Positions 27,722-38,585 of a DNA stretch of 64,000 bases are shown one piece after another. The translations under genes were made by a program, and so were the position numbers. Positions within the stretch are counted from its first letter, which is position 1. Each line of letters opens with the position of its first letter. The stretch is from Candidatus Methylomirabilis sp. (GTDB taxonomy: Bacteria > DYJV01): the NCBI GenBank assembly GCA_020722945.1, contig DYJV01000003.1, positions 1 to 64,000 on the forward strand. Reading direction: 5' to 3'. Under the pieces are notes generated by a model. That model was not told where the DNA came from and did not search any database. It saw only the letters and a list, made by a program, of their open reading frames with translations.

Positions 27722-27982
27722 TTAAACTTTCATGTTTTTTGTAAATACTTCATTAAGATTGTCTAAACCTTTTAGAACAACATCTTTAAACATATCCAAA
27801 CCCTTTTCAGTAGAAGTTACCCATTCGTTGTAAACTGACATCATATAATCTGAATTTGGGACTTTACTGTTCTTAAGCATCATTTCAAAAATATTTTTCT
27901 GCTGCTCTGTAAGCATTTTAAAATTTTCAAAAGCCAACTCATAAACATTTTTTAAATTAACAAACATATTCTCTGTTCCCAT
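27722..27982 (-). CDS. Small phasin-like protein, paralogue 1
   Basis: 86 residues, the most diverged of the four. It keeps the plan (ELAFENFKMLTEQQ; SVYNEWVTSTEKGLDMFKDVVLKGLDNLNEVF) but lacks the QPE motif. It lies 18 bases after phaC and 17 before the next copy, so it is the copy most tightly tied to the synthase. AGGAGG lies before the ATG. Confidence 0.6.
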   Translation of the reverse strand: MGTENMFVNLKNVYELAFENFKMLTEQQKNIFEMMLKNSKVPNSDYMMSVYNEWVTSTEKGLDMFKDVVLKGLDNLNEVFTKNMKV

Positions 27983-28000
27983 GTTAAAACCTCCTATTTT

Positions 28001-29053
28001 TTATTTTAAAGAATGCTCAAATATCCATTTCCCCACAGATGGTGCTAACTCTTTCTGAGATTTTGAACTTACATATAATCCTATATGCCCACCCTTAAAC
28101 GATAACATAGTCTTATCTTTTGAAGATACTAAATCGTTTAAAGGTTTTGTAGATGCAGGTGGGACAAGATGATCTTGCTCTGCATATATTGTAAGTAGTG
28201 GCATTGAAATATTTTTTAAATTCACTTTCCTTCCATTTAGAGTAAATTCACCCTTTACAAGCTTATTACCCTGATAAAGATCTTTTAAGAACTTTCTATA
28301 TGCTTCACCTGCTTGTGCAGGACTATCAAATATCCACTTCTCCATTCTTAAAAAATTTTTTATATCTTCAACTGAAGTGGTATCCTTGACAAAATTGTAA
28401 TATTTTTCAAAATTAAGCTGAAAAGGTTTAAGCATCAGATAACCAATATTCATAAAATCACCAGAAACATTACCAGAAGAATCAACTAAGGCATCAATAT
28501 CTATATATTTTGACCATACATTTAGAAGACCATCCTCAACATCAAAATCAACAGGAGTAACCATAGTAACAAGATTTTTTATCTTTTCAGGATATAAAGC
28601 TGAATAGATAACAGAGAACGTCCCACCTTGACAAACACCAAGAAGGTTGATCGCATCAAGTTTATGCTTATCTCTTAGGTAATCAACGCAATTGTTAATA
28701 AACCCATCTATATAGTCTTCCATAGTGAGGTATCTGTCAGCTCTTTCTGGGTATCCCCAATCTATTATATAGATATCTAATCCTTGGTCAAGAAGTCTCT
28801 TTATGAAACTTTTATCAGCTTGAAGATCCATCATATAATATTTGTTGACAAGGGCATATACAATAAGAAGCGGAGGGTGTGGCTTTTGGGAATCTTTGTT
28901 CTGGTCGTAATGATAAAGTTTGACATTACCAAATTCAAGTTCTGTGCTTTTTGGAGTAGGCTGAACATCTATTGTATCAATATTTTTCATATCATTCATA
29001 AGATTAAATAATTTATAGTTGATATCAAGAATATCATTAGTAAAATTAATCAC
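28001..29053 (-). CDS. phaC: Class III PHA synthase subunit PhaC
   Basis: 350 residues. It polymerises (R)-3-hydroxyacyl-CoA into polyester with release of CoA, working as a complex with PhaE. The alpha/beta-hydrolase lipase box reads GVCQGG with Cys141 as nucleophile; AEQDHLVPP gives Asp294 and GGHIG gives His323. This spacing matches class III synthases such as that of Allochromatium (Cys149, Asp302, His331). The gene starts three bases after phaE ends. Confidence 0.95.
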   Translation of the reverse strand: MINFTNDILDINYKLFNLMNDMKNIDTIDVQPTPKSTELEFGNVKLYHYDQNKDSQKPHPPLLIVYALVNKYYMMDLQADKSFIKRLLDQGLDIYIIDWGYPERADRYLTMEDYIDGFINNCVDYLRDKHKLDAINLLGVCQGGTFSVIYSALYPEKIKNLVTMVTPVDFDVEDGLLNVWSKYIDIDALVDSSGNVSGDFMNIGYLMLKPFQLNFEKYYNFVKDTTSVEDIKNFLRMEKWIFDSPAQAGEAYRKFLKDLYQGNKLVKGEFTLNGRKVNLKNISMPLLTIYAEQDHLVPPASTKPLNDLVSSKDKTMLSFKGGHIGLYVSSKSQKELAPSVGKWIFEHSLK

Positions 29054-29056
29054 TGA

Positions 29057-30028
29057 TTACTCCTCCATTTTTGTTTTCTTTACAGATTTTGCTTTTGCAT
29101 CTGTAGGGACTTCACCTTTTAAAGTTTTTATAATATCTTTTAGTTCTTTAATCTCTTTTCTTATCTCCTGATTATCTTGTTTAACAATGTAAAGCTCTTT
29201 GTAAGCTCTGTCAAGTTCTGTTTTGGTAGCAATATTGGAATCCTTTAGGACTTCGTAGGTGTATCTATCAAGGGATAATTTTAGTTTGGAGCCTGCTTTT
29301 ACAAGCTCTCCAAGTGTAGAGCCAAAATCTTTACTTTTAAAAAAACTATGAAAAACAGATTCATTTTTGTTTACCCATTTTTTAAAAAATTCATCAAAAT
29401 TTTCTATATTAGGATGTTTGATAATTTCATTAATAAAATCTTGGAACCCTTTTTCAGATTCTTTGTTTATGATTGCTTTAAACTTCTCAACATTCCCCAT
29501 ATAAGCTTTAAAATCTTCAACAATATTTTTTATCATATCATTATACTCCCTCGTCAAACCTATTGAAGGGAGCTTCAACATATCATCAAAAAATTCAAAA
29601 TTAACTTTTGAGAAATTATTGAGAACACCAAGATTACTTTCACTATTCTCAATAAAAAACTTTAAATTATTATAGATATTCATATCTGAAAAAGGTTTTG
29701 TAAAATCATTAAATACTTTTTCAGGAGTCAAATCAGAGAGGTTGAATATCTTAAGAACTATATCATTATAATTTTTCTGAAAATTTTTGAATAAATTCTG
29801 ATAATCAAAAACATCAAGTTTATTTTCTCTTTTAAAAAAAGCATCATTGAAGTTTTTATAGAAACTAAATAGGTCTGTGTATACTTGTGTCCCTTTATCT
29901 ATCTGAAAATAAGGGGTAAACATATCTCTCTGTATTGACGAAAGATCAAAGTATTTATAGTTGTTTGGTTTAAAAGAATTTTGCCACATTTCAAAAAACT
30001 TTTTCTGCATTTCCGTAAAATTGTCCAT
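29057..30028 (-). CDS. phaE: PHA synthase subunit PhaE
   Basis: 323 residues, within the size range of PhaE. Mostly helical, with repeated FxKNFxK-type segments and no catalytic motif; the middle shows the KLPSIGLTREYND stretch typical of PhaE, and the last 50 residues form a coiled coil (KQDNQEIRKEIKELKD) with a Lys-rich tail. It binds and activates PhaC. AGGGAGG precedes the ATG. The upstream SDR gene ends 114 bases before it. Confidence 0.88.
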   Translation of the reverse strand: MDNFTEMQKKFFEMWQNSFKPNNYKYFDLSSIQRDMFTPYFQIDKGTQVYTDLFSFYKNFNDAFFKRENKLDVFDYQNLFKNFQKNYNDIVLKIFNLSDLTPEKVFNDFTKPFSDMNIYNNLKFFIENSESNLGVLNNFSKVNFEFFDDMLKLPSIGLTREYNDMIKNIVEDFKAYMGNVEKFKAIINKESEKGFQDFINEIIKHPNIENFDEFFKKWVNKNESVFHSFFKSKDFGSTLGELVKAGSKLKLSLDRYTYEVLKDSNIATKTELDRAYKELYIVKQDNQEIRKEIKELKDIIKTLKGEVPTDAKAKSVKKTKMEE

Positions 30029-30142
30029 TGTGAAACCTCCCTTGTTGTAAAAGAAATTTTAATGAGTAAAATAAAGTATTTGAAAAAGGTATAGAATATA
30101 AGAATTAATAATTTATAAAGAAATTGTAAATATTTTGCAAAA

Positions 30143-30904
30143 TCATAATCTCAAACCACCATCTACTTCTATAGTTCTGCCATTAACATAGTCATTTTTA
30201 ATAATAAAAAATAAAGTATCTGATATCTCTTTTTTATCTGCAAACCTATCAGCAGGTATTGTCTTTTTGATTTTTAGTTTTATAGTTTCTGGGATAAACT
30301 CTGTCATCTCTGTATCAACATACCCTGGAGCAATAGCAACTGACCGTATCTTGTATGGTGCAAGTTCCTTTGCCCATACAACAGTCATTGCAGCTACACC
30401 TGCTTTTGAAGCAGTATAATTACTCTGTCCAAGATTTCCAACTCTCGATATAGAAGATATTGATACAATTACCCCATGTTTATTGAATTTAACCATTTGA
30501 AAAGCAGCTTCTCTCGCACATAAAAATACACCTGTAAGATTGACATCTATAACCTTCTTCCACTTCTCAAAAGGCATTCTTACAATATTGCCGTTTTTAT
30601 CGGTTTTCACCATAAAAGAATCAGCAGTAACCCCACTATTGTTTACAGATATATCTACCCCAGAATACTTTTCAGCAACAGACTCATAAAAGTTTATTAC
30701 ATCATATTCAAGGCTTACATCAGCAACATAAGAGTCTACACTTACACCCTCTTTTTCAAAAAAAATTTCAGCATCGTGAAGATTTTTCTTACTTATGTCA
30801 CATATAGATACTTTTGCACCTGCTTTGGCAAGATCTAATGCAAATTGTCGTCCAAGTCCCCTTGCACCCCCTGTAACAATAGCTATTTTATTATTAATAT
30901 TCAT
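30143..30904 (-). CDS. SDR reductase, probably acetoacetyl-CoA reductase (PhaB-like)
   Basis: 253 residues, classical SDR with NAD(P)-binding TGGARGLG (11-18), NNSG in place of the usual NNAG (88-91), Ser150/151, Tyr163 and Lys167. Its place immediately upstream of phaE and phaC suggests it makes (R)-3-hydroxybutyryl-CoA for the synthase; FabG-like roles cannot be excluded. The insert FMVKTDKNGNIVRM near 97-110 is like that in several PhaB-type proteins. Of the clustered ATGs (30928, 30910, 30904) the last has the best spacing, nine bases after GGAG. Confidence 0.75.
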   Translation of the reverse strand: MNINNKIAIVTGGARGLGRQFALDLAKAGAKVSICDISKKNLHDAEIFFEKEGVSVDSYVADVSLEYDVINFYESVAEKYSGVDISVNNSGVTADSFMVKTDKNGNIVRMPFEKWKKVIDVNLTGVFLCAREAAFQMVKFNKHGVIVSISSISRVGNLGQSNYTASKAGVAAMTVVWAKELAPYKIRSVAIAPGYVDTEMTEFIPETIKLKIKKTIPADRFADKKEISDTLFFIIKNDYVNGRTIEVDGGLRL

Positions 30905-31080
30905 TACCATTATCTCCAAAAAAAACATCCATTACTATTCTATAAGTAATAATAACAAGAATAGAAGTCAAGAGATATTTAATAAATTAATTAAAATTAA
31001 TCACTAATTTTAGAGATAATCAAGTAATTACAAGAAAATATAAAGAAAAAAATCAGATGATAATTTAGATTGAAATAAAA

Positions 31081-31103
31081 AAGCGGAGCAAAATGCTCCG
31101 CTT
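31081..31103 (-). terminator. Terminator after porin gene
   Basis: A perfect 10-base inverted repeat AAGCGGAGCA / TGCTCCGCTT with a 3-base loop. Read on the minus strand it is followed by TTTTTTA, so it ends the porin transcript. Confidence 0.85.
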
Positions 31104-31126
31104 AAATAAATCATAATGAGTTGGTA

Positions 31127-32539
31127 TTAGAAATTGTATCTTACCCTTGCAGTTGATACAAATATATCCTCATCTGCATTGCCATCTTTGTCAGATTCCC
31201 AATAATCCATAGCATCTCCTGCGAATAAATAACCTGCATTTATTGCAAATTCAAGATTATCGTATAGTTTGTATTTTACATAAGCATTGACTTCAAGACC
31301 AAGTGCATCATCACTCTGAGACTTGCCATTGTTGTCTTTATACTCAAGGTCTTCAGCAAGCATCATATATAAAAGACCACCACCAATTGTAGTCTTTTTA
31401 GAAGTTTTCCATGCAAATAAAAGTTCATTCATTATGAAACCTTTGTCTCCAATGTATGGGGTCTCTACAAAATAATCATCATCTGTATAAGGTCCCTCCA
31501 TCAAGACAACACTATCAAATGTATCAACATCAACTGCCATATATCCATTGAAATCTGAATCATCAGAATCATCATCACCAGATGCATACCAGAATCTGTA
31601 AGTTAATTTCATATCACAGCAGAAATTATAACCTAAATCTAAACGAGCAAACCATGCATTTAGGTCATAGTTATCATCTGGAGCTGTATTACCAAGGTAA
31701 TCTTTGTATGAAACTTTATCTACACTTCCACCCTGATAAATAAAATCAAATCCTCCAAAAAAATTACCAGATTTGAAATCTCCACCAAGACCTATTGTGA
31801 ATATGTCAAGCTCTGCAGCTTTCATTAGTTTAGCTTCATACCATTCACCCTGTTTTGCACTAACTCCAACAAGCTCAGAGCCACCATCGAGGTTTTTAAA
31901 TAGATAATCAGCCCAAATATTCATTTTGAAATTGTCAGCAGGTTTGAAATCTACCTTAGCATAGATAGAATCAAGACTTGTAGTATCATCATTCTTTTTC
32001 ACTGATCTGTATTCATCCCCTCTTGTCCATCCAAAAATAAAATTTGAACCACTAAGACCACCATAAAGTTGAACACCCATTTGAGTTTCTTCCCAGAAAT
32101 ATTTGTTTAGTTTGAGAGGGAAAAGACCCATTTTAACACCAAGTTTATCATTCCATGGAAGTTTGAAATCAGTATACAACCATCTTGTTTCGATGTTTAC
32201 AGCATCACCAGAGAAACCACCACCTGCACTTTTACCAACGCTTCCACCTGCACCATACTCAAGAGCTCCCCACTCTGCTGCATATACACCTTTTACTTTG
32301 CCATTGTTAGTAGAGAAATCTGCCCAAAGTCTATACTTTGCCTCACCCCATAAATTGGTAACACTACCATCTTCAAGAGGTCCACCACCAGAACCATTAA
32401 ACCACTCATCATGATTGCTGCCCAGCATAAATCTGTTGTTAAAATCGCCATGCACTTGCATGTCAGCAGCAGAAACAAGAAGTGGAGTAACAGCCAAAGA
32501 AACAACTGCTAATAGAAAAAACAATACTCTTTTCATCAC
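31127..32539 (-). CDS. Outer-membrane porin-like beta-barrel protein
   Basis: 470 residues. A clear signal peptide (KR, then a hydrophobic run, cleavage after about Ala24/25) and a C-terminal phenylalanine preceded by alternating strands (VRYNF) mark an outer-membrane beta barrel. Amphipathic strands rich in Gly, Tyr, Trp and Asp run throughout; the pattern resembles DcaP/porin-type channels in anaerobes. Substrate unknown. It has a strong GGAGG site and its own terminator, consistent with an abundant protein. AT-rich leader of about 200 bases to the trpS promoter region on the other side. Confidence 0.8.
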   Translation of the reverse strand: MMKRVLFFLLAVVSLAVTPLLVSAADMQVHGDFNNRFMLGSNHDEWFNGSGGGPLEDGSVTNLWGEAKYRLWADFSTNNGKVKGVYAAEWGALEYGAGGSVGKSAGGGFSGDAVNIETRWLYTDFKLPWNDKLGVKMGLFPLKLNKYFWEETQMGVQLYGGLSGSNFIFGWTRGDEYRSVKKNDDTTSLDSIYAKVDFKPADNFKMNIWADYLFKNLDGGSELVGVSAKQGEWYEAKLMKAAELDIFTIGLGGDFKSGNFFGGFDFIYQGGSVDKVSYKDYLGNTAPDDNYDLNAWFARLDLGYNFCCDMKLTYRFWYASGDDDSDDSDFNGYMAVDVDTFDSVVLMEGPYTDDDYFVETPYIGDKGFIMNELLFAWKTSKKTTIGGGLLYMMLAEDLEYKDNNGKSQSDDALGLEVNAYVKYKLYDNLEFAINAGYLFAGDAMDYWESDKDGNADEDIFVSTARVRYNF

Positions 32540-32758
32540 TTTCCTCCTTTTTTAATTTAAATTAATATTACAAAAAAATAAAACACTCTCTTAAATTAAA
32601 GAAATTTAACTTCTATTAAAGAAAATGGCTCACTTTGTCAATAAGTTTTTGTTTTAACTATATACTTTTTACATTTATTTTACAAAAAAAATATTTAACA
32701 AAAAGTGGTTAACTTATAAATTCAGAGCTGTAAATAGTAGTTATTGAAGTAAAGTTTA

Positions 32759-32787
32759 TTGCTTTTATATTTTTTCTGATGTATAAT
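32759..32787 (+). promoter_or_regulatory. Candidate promoter for trpS
   Basis: TTGCTT at 32759-32764, a 17-base spacer and a perfect TATAAT at 32782-32787, 46 bases before the trpS start. Confidence 0.6.
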
Positions 32788-32833
32788 CAAAACTCATTAT
32801 TATAATAATTAATAGCCAATATTGGAGGGATTA

Positions 32834-33820
32834 ATGAACAATGTTTTAAGTGGAATGAGACCTACCGGGAAACTTCATTTAGGTCACCTGCACGGAGTTC
32901 TCGAAAATTGGATAGAGCTACAACACAAATACAACTGTTACTATTTTGCAGCAGATTGGCACGCTCTTACAAGTGATTACAAAGATACCTCAAACATAAA
33001 AAATAATATTTATGATATGATAGCAGACTGGATAAGTGTAGGTATCGACCCAGAAAAAGTAGCTATATTCATACAGTCTCACATAAAAGAGCATGCTGAG
33101 CTTCACCTTCTCATCTCAATGATAACACCTTTAGGCTGGCTTGAACGAAATCCTACATACAAAGAAGTGAAAGAAGAGCTTAGTGAAAAAGATATAAACA
33201 GCTACGGTTTTTTAGGCTACCCTGTTCTTCAGACTGTTGATATAATTTTATACAAAGCAAAATATGTCCCTATCGGAATAGACCAACTTCCACACCTTGA
33301 ATTATCAAGAGAGATAGCAAGAAGATTCAATTTTTTATACAACAGGGAAGTATTTATAGAACCACAGCCACTTTTTACAAAAGTTACAAAATTATCAGGG
33401 ATAGACGGAAGAAAAATGAGTAAAAGTTACGGTAACTCAATATATATCTCAGATTACGGGAAAACTTTATCTGACAAAGTTCTTAATCTTATTACAGATA
33501 CAAATAGAGTTAGAAGAAAAGATCCTGGTGACCCAGACAAATGTATGGCATTTGAATTCCATAAGCTATACCTATCAGAAGAAGAGATTTTAATGATAAA
33601 AAGAGAGTGTCCAACTGCTGGGATAGGTTGTTTTGACTGTAAGAAGATTCTTCTTAACAGAATTGTTGAGAAATTATCTCCTATTCACCATAAACGTGAG
33701 GAGCTTCTCTCAAAAAAAGACTACCTCAATGATATTATAGCAGATGGGGATAAAAGAGCCAAAGCTAAAGCAAGTGAAACTCTCAAAGAGTGTCTCGAAG
33801 TTATGAATCTCAATTACTAA
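32834..33820 (+). CDS. trpS: Tryptophanyl-tRNA synthetase
   Basis: 328 residues, class I synthetase. The HIGH motif appears as HLGH (GKLHLGHLHG) and KMSKS as RKMSKSYGNS. Contains GIDQLPHLELSREIARRFN, a family signature. The C-terminal part carries four cysteines (CPTAGIGCFDCKK), as in TrpRS forms that bind a metal or Fe-S cluster, most often reported in thermophiles. GGAGGG precedes the ATG at 32834. Confidence 0.95.
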   Translation: MNNVLSGMRPTGKLHLGHLHGVLENWIELQHKYNCYYFAADWHALTSDYKDTSNIKNNIYDMIADWISVGIDPEKVAIFIQSHIKEHAELHLLISMITPLGWLERNPTYKEVKEELSEKDINSYGFLGYPVLQTVDIILYKAKYVPIGIDQLPHLELSREIARRFNFLYNREVFIEPQPLFTKVTKLSGIDGRKMSKSYGNSIYISDYGKTLSDKVLNLITDTNRVRRKDPGDPDKCMAFEFHKLYLSEEEILMIKRECPTAGIGCFDCKKILLNRIVEKLSPIHHKREELLSKKDYLNDIIADGDKRAKAKASETLKECLEVMNLNY

Positions 33821-34936
<1,116 letters not shown>

Positions 34937-35070
34937 AAAGATATTAAAAAGCATATCTTATATTTATACAGCCAAAATCTAAAGCCACACAGCACTGCTC
35001 ACTTTATACTTTTTGTTGTCATATAAAATTTTATATGTTAAGGTTGAAAAATTTTAACATAGGAGGATTT

Positions 35071-35448
35071 ATGTATTACCTAAAAATCACTTCCTCTTTT
35101 GCTGCTGCTCATAATCTTCTCAATTACAATGGGAAGTGTGAGGCTCTTCATGGTCATAATTGGAAAATAGAAGTAGTGGTAAGGGGGAACGACCTTGACA
35201 AATCAGGTATGGTGGTTGATTTTAAAATTTTAAAGAATATCCTTAATGAAATAGAGGATACTCTTGACCACAAATATCTCAACGAACTTGACTGCTTTAT
35301 AGGAGTTAGTCCATCTTCAGAAAATATCTCTAAATTCATCTTTGAAGAGTTTGAAAAGAGATTGAGTAAATTTAGTAAAGATGTTGAAGTTTTTGAGGTC
35401 TCAGCTTGGGAATCAGACAACGCTGTTGCTTCTTTCAGGAGGTCATAA
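35071..35448 (+). CDS. queD: 6-carboxytetrahydropterin synthase
   Basis: 125 residues. It converts 7,8-dihydroneopterin triphosphate to 6-carboxytetrahydropterin. Zinc-binding histidines are in SFAAAH and LHGHNW, with the catalytic Cys in KCEALHGH. A frame upstream is open from 35035 but the ATG at 35071 follows AGGAGG and matches the family start. AGGAGG of folE2 lies inside its last codons. Confidence 0.93.
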   Translation: MYYLKITSSFAAAHNLLNYNGKCEALHGHNWKIEVVVRGNDLDKSGMVVDFKILKNILNEIEDTLDHKYLNELDCFIGVSPSSENISKFIFEEFEKRLSKFSKDVEVFEVSAWESDNAVASFRRS

Positions 35449-36231
35449 TTGTTACTAAAAGATATTCATAGTCAGGGAGAACATATAAAAATACCAATAG
35501 ATAAAGTAGGGGTAAAAAACATCAATTACCCTATAATAGTTCTCGACAAAACCAAAAAATACCAGCACACAATTGCTTCTATAAATATGTATGTAAACCT
35601 TCCTCACCATTTTAAAGGGACACATATGAGTAGATTTATCGAAATACTTAACAAATATAGAGACGAAATAAGTATAAACAACTTTCATCAAATACTTGAC
35701 GATATGTTAGACAAACTTCAGTCTGAATCAGCTCACCTTGAAGTATCCTTTCCATACTTTATAGAGAAGAAAGCACCTGTTACAGGAGCTGAAGGAGTAA
35801 TGGATTATTTATGCACTTTCCTTGGAAGCAAAAATAAAAATGAAGATATAGACTTTATGATTACAGTCAAAGCACCCGTTACATCATTATGTCCATGTTC
35901 AAAAGAGATAAGTGATTTTGGTGCCCACAATCAGAGAAGTATTGTGACTGTTTCATTTAGATTCAGAAAACTTATATGGATAGAGGATATTATCCAAATT
36001 ATAGAATCTTGCTGTAGTTCCCCTGTTTACTCAATACTAAAAAGACCAGATGAAAAATATGTCACAGAAAAAGCCTACAATACCCCAATGTTTGTTGAAG
36101 ATATAGTCCGTGAGCTTGCAGAAAAGTTAAGAAATCATACTAACATCAAATGGTTTATAGTAGAATCAGAAAATTTTGAAAGTATACACAATCATAGTGC
36201 TTACGCATCTATAGAGAGTTCTAATATATAG
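35449..36231 (+). CDS. folE2: GTP cyclohydrolase FolE2 (type IB)
   Basis: 260 residues. It turns GTP into 7,8-dihydroneopterin triphosphate, the entry step for both folate and queuosine. The FolE2 signature CPCSKEISDFGAHNQRS with the catalytic Cys is intact. FolE2 is the metal-flexible, zinc-independent alternative to FolE. The start is TTG at 35449, directly after the queD stop and six bases after AGGAGG. Its position right behind queD suggests it feeds queuosine; folate would also draw on it if no folE exists elsewhere. Confidence 0.93.
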   Translation: MLLKDIHSQGEHIKIPIDKVGVKNINYPIIVLDKTKKYQHTIASINMYVNLPHHFKGTHMSRFIEILNKYRDEISINNFHQILDDMLDKLQSESAHLEVSFPYFIEKKAPVTGAEGVMDYLCTFLGSKNKNEDIDFMITVKAPVTSLCPCSKEISDFGAHNQRSIVTVSFRFRKLIWIEDIIQIIESCCSSPVYSILKRPDEKYVTEKAYNTPMFVEDIVRELAEKLRNHTNIKWFIVESENFESIHNHSAYASIESSNI

Positions 36232-36238
36232 GGACAAA

Positions 36239-37777
36239 ATGATTGATACAAAAATCTTAATCAACCACGATAAGCTTGAAACACGAATAGCTGTCCTCGA
36301 AAATAATACTCTTGTAGAGATCTATGTCGAAAGGAGGAAGGAGCTTAATCTTCTTGGAAATATATACAAGGGTAAAGTAGTAAAGATACTCCCCGGAATG
36401 CAGTCTGCTTTTGTTGACATAGGTCTTGAGAAAGCTGGTTTTTTATATGTATCTGATGTATTTAACTATCTCAATCTGGATAATCTCTTCCTTTCAAATG
36501 AATGTATAGATGATCTTGATAATTTTGAAGAACCTCATTTAGAGAGAAATTACCATATTGAAGATCTCCTTAAAGAGGGTCAGGAGATATTAGTTCAGAT
36601 AGCCAAAGAACCATTGGGAAGTAAAGGAGCAAGGCTCACATCTCATATTACAATTCCCGGTAAACATTTAGTATTACTACCTACTCTGACTCATATAGGC
36701 ATTTCAAAAAAAATATATGATGAAAAAGAGCGTGACCGCCTCAAAATAATTCTTGAGAGTAACCGTGGCAATGACAAGTATGGTGTAATAGCAAGAACTG
36801 CAAGCGAAGGAGTTTCTCCTGAAGAGTTGAGAAATGACAAAGACTTTCTTGTAAAAATATGGGATGAAATCAAAAAAAAATATGAGCAGACTACAGGCAT
36901 CTCACTACTTCATAGGGATCTTAACTTACCTTCAAGAGTAATTAGAGATTTTTACTCCGCAAATATTTCTGAGATAATAGTTGACAATAGTGAGCATTAC
37001 GATACTCTCAAAAATTTTATAGATATTTATCTCCCCAAATTCAAAAATAGGATCTCTTTTTACAACGAAAAAGAGATGTTGTTTGAAAAATTTAACATAG
37101 AAATCGACTACAAAAAATTACTCAATCGAAGAATATGGCTTAAATCAGGTGGTTATATAGTTATAGATAAGACTGAAGCTCTCACTGCAATAGATGTCAA
37201 TACAGGTAAGTTTGTTGGGAAAGTAGAGCTTGAGGAGACTGTTTTCCAGACTAATATAGAAGCTGCAAAAGAGATAGCTTACCAGCTACGGCTCAGGAAT
37301 ATAGGTGGAATAATCGTAATAGATTTTATTGATATGCACAAGAAGGAGTATAAAGAGAAAGTTTCTAAAATATTTGAAGATGAGTTAAAAAATGATAGGA
37401 ACAGAGTCAATATTCTGAAAATATCAGAACTTGGTCTTATAGAGATGACAAGAAAGAGGACCCAAGATGACATTATAAGCAATCTTACAACCACATGCCC
37501 TATATGTGAAGGGAAGGGGCTCATCAAATCAGCAACATATATTTTATGTTCAATCTACCGAAACATAATCAAAAATCAGTCACTATACAGAAACAGAAAA
37601 CTTATACTAACTGTCCATCCATACATTGGTGAAATAATAATGGAGGATGAGAGAGATACATTAGAGTGGATTGAGAGAGAGCTTGAGATACAACTTGAAA
37701 TAAAATTTTTTAAGAAAACCTTTTCAAACAATATAGAGACTTACGAAATAGAAACTGAAGAGAAAACAATCTTATAA
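36239..37777 (+). CDS. rng: Ribonuclease G/E
   Basis: 512 residues. An S1 domain lies at about 35-125 (GNIYKGKVVKILPGMQSAFVDIG), followed by the RNase H-like and DNase I-like core with AIDVNTGKFVG and GGIIVIDFIDM (catalytic Asp residues) and the zinc-link CPICEGKG. The short C-terminus without the RNase E scaffold indicates the RNase G type. It processes rRNA and decays mRNA. Confidence 0.95.
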   Translation: MIDTKILINHDKLETRIAVLENNTLVEIYVERRKELNLLGNIYKGKVVKILPGMQSAFVDIGLEKAGFLYVSDVFNYLNLDNLFLSNECIDDLDNFEEPHLERNYHIEDLLKEGQEILVQIAKEPLGSKGARLTSHITIPGKHLVLLPTLTHIGISKKIYDEKERDRLKIILESNRGNDKYGVIARTASEGVSPEELRNDKDFLVKIWDEIKKKYEQTTGISLLHRDLNLPSRVIRDFYSANISEIIVDNSEHYDTLKNFIDIYLPKFKNRISFYNEKEMLFEKFNIEIDYKKLLNRRIWLKSGGYIVIDKTEALTAIDVNTGKFVGKVELEETVFQTNIEAAKEIAYQLRLRNIGGIIVIDFIDMHKKEYKEKVSKIFEDELKNDRNRVNILKISELGLIEMTRKRTQDDIISNLTTTCPICEGKGLIKSATYILCSIYRNIIKNQSLYRNRKLILTVHPYIGEIIMEDERDTLEWIERELEIQLEIKFFKKTFSNNIETYEIETEEKTIL

Positions 37778-37895
37778 ACCTTTAATCTGCAACATAGAAT
37801 TATTTCTCACATTTTTATTTTCTATCCCCATTTGACTTTTATAAATAAATTTTGTACCTTATAAGTATAAAAATTTTATAATGTAGGTGTTTATA

Positions 37896-38585
37896 ATGCT
37901 TTACCAAACCACCTTTAAACTGACAGATGCTTCCATATTCTACCTTGAGAAAAATAATATTACCAAAAAAGATATTAATGAAATAATATCAAAATTCAAA
38001 ATACCTCCACTATATAGTGATAAAGCTATTTTTATAGCTAAACTTTTTACTAATTACGAAACAAAAATCCTTATAGATTTTGCAAATGAAAATAGCTATA
38101 TCAAGGAATTAACCTATACCAAAATAGACCCTTCAACACTTGATGATCATATTATCCCCTACTCAAAAATAGCAAAGAAATCTGATGAGCATGGCTCAAA
38201 TTGGGAGATAATATCTTTCGGTCAGATAAACAATATGTTTGTATCAGGATATGGAAAGGTAAAGGAGAACAACAACCTTAGAAAAAAAGAGCGGAATTAT
38301 AAAGCATCTATATTGCTACTCAAGCTTATAAACATCCCCACAACATCAAAAAATATAAATACTCTACAAGATTACCTGATAAATATCAAAAAGCTTGATG
38401 ATGTATCTATCTTCCTAAATGACTTATTGGAGTGTAAAGAAAACAATACTGAAAAGTTTTATAATGAAATTAGTAAAATATTATCCATTAGTAACTTTGA
38501 ATATTCTGAAAACTTCAAAAATATAGAGGGGTGTATATCAGATAAAAAAATTATCAAAATACCAACAGGGAACTGGCAATACTAA
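37896..38585 (+). CDS. Hypothetical protein, 229 residues
   Basis: I do not recognise this protein. No signal peptide or membrane segment; Lys/Asn/Ile-rich, probably alpha/beta in the first 130 residues and helical afterwards. An ISFGQINNMFVSGYGK stretch is the most distinctive segment. It has AGGTG before an ATG at 37896 (a GTG nine bases earlier is less likely). It is convergent with rplI and the two stop codons overlap. Codon use is like its neighbours, so it is likely a real gene. Confidence 0.7.
   Translation: MLYQTTFKLTDASIFYLEKNNITKKDINEIISKFKIPPLYSDKAIFIAKLFTNYETKILIDFANENSYIKELTYTKIDPSTLDDHIIPYSKIAKKSDEHGSNWEIISFGQINNMFVSGYGKVKENNNLRKKERNYKASILLLKLINIPTTSKNINTLQDYLINIKKLDDVSIFLNDLLECKENNTEKFYNEISKILSISNFEYSENFKNIEGCISDKKIIKIPTGNWQY

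Noticed and set aside
35020-35037. Perfect 18-base palindrome CATATAAAATTTTATATG before queD
   Set aside because: All A/T in the core and expected by chance in this AT-rich DNA; no T-run or known operator match.
34937-35070. Possible preQ1 riboswitch ahead of queD
   Set aside because: I looked for the C-rich loop and A-rich tail of preQ1-I and found no convincing match.
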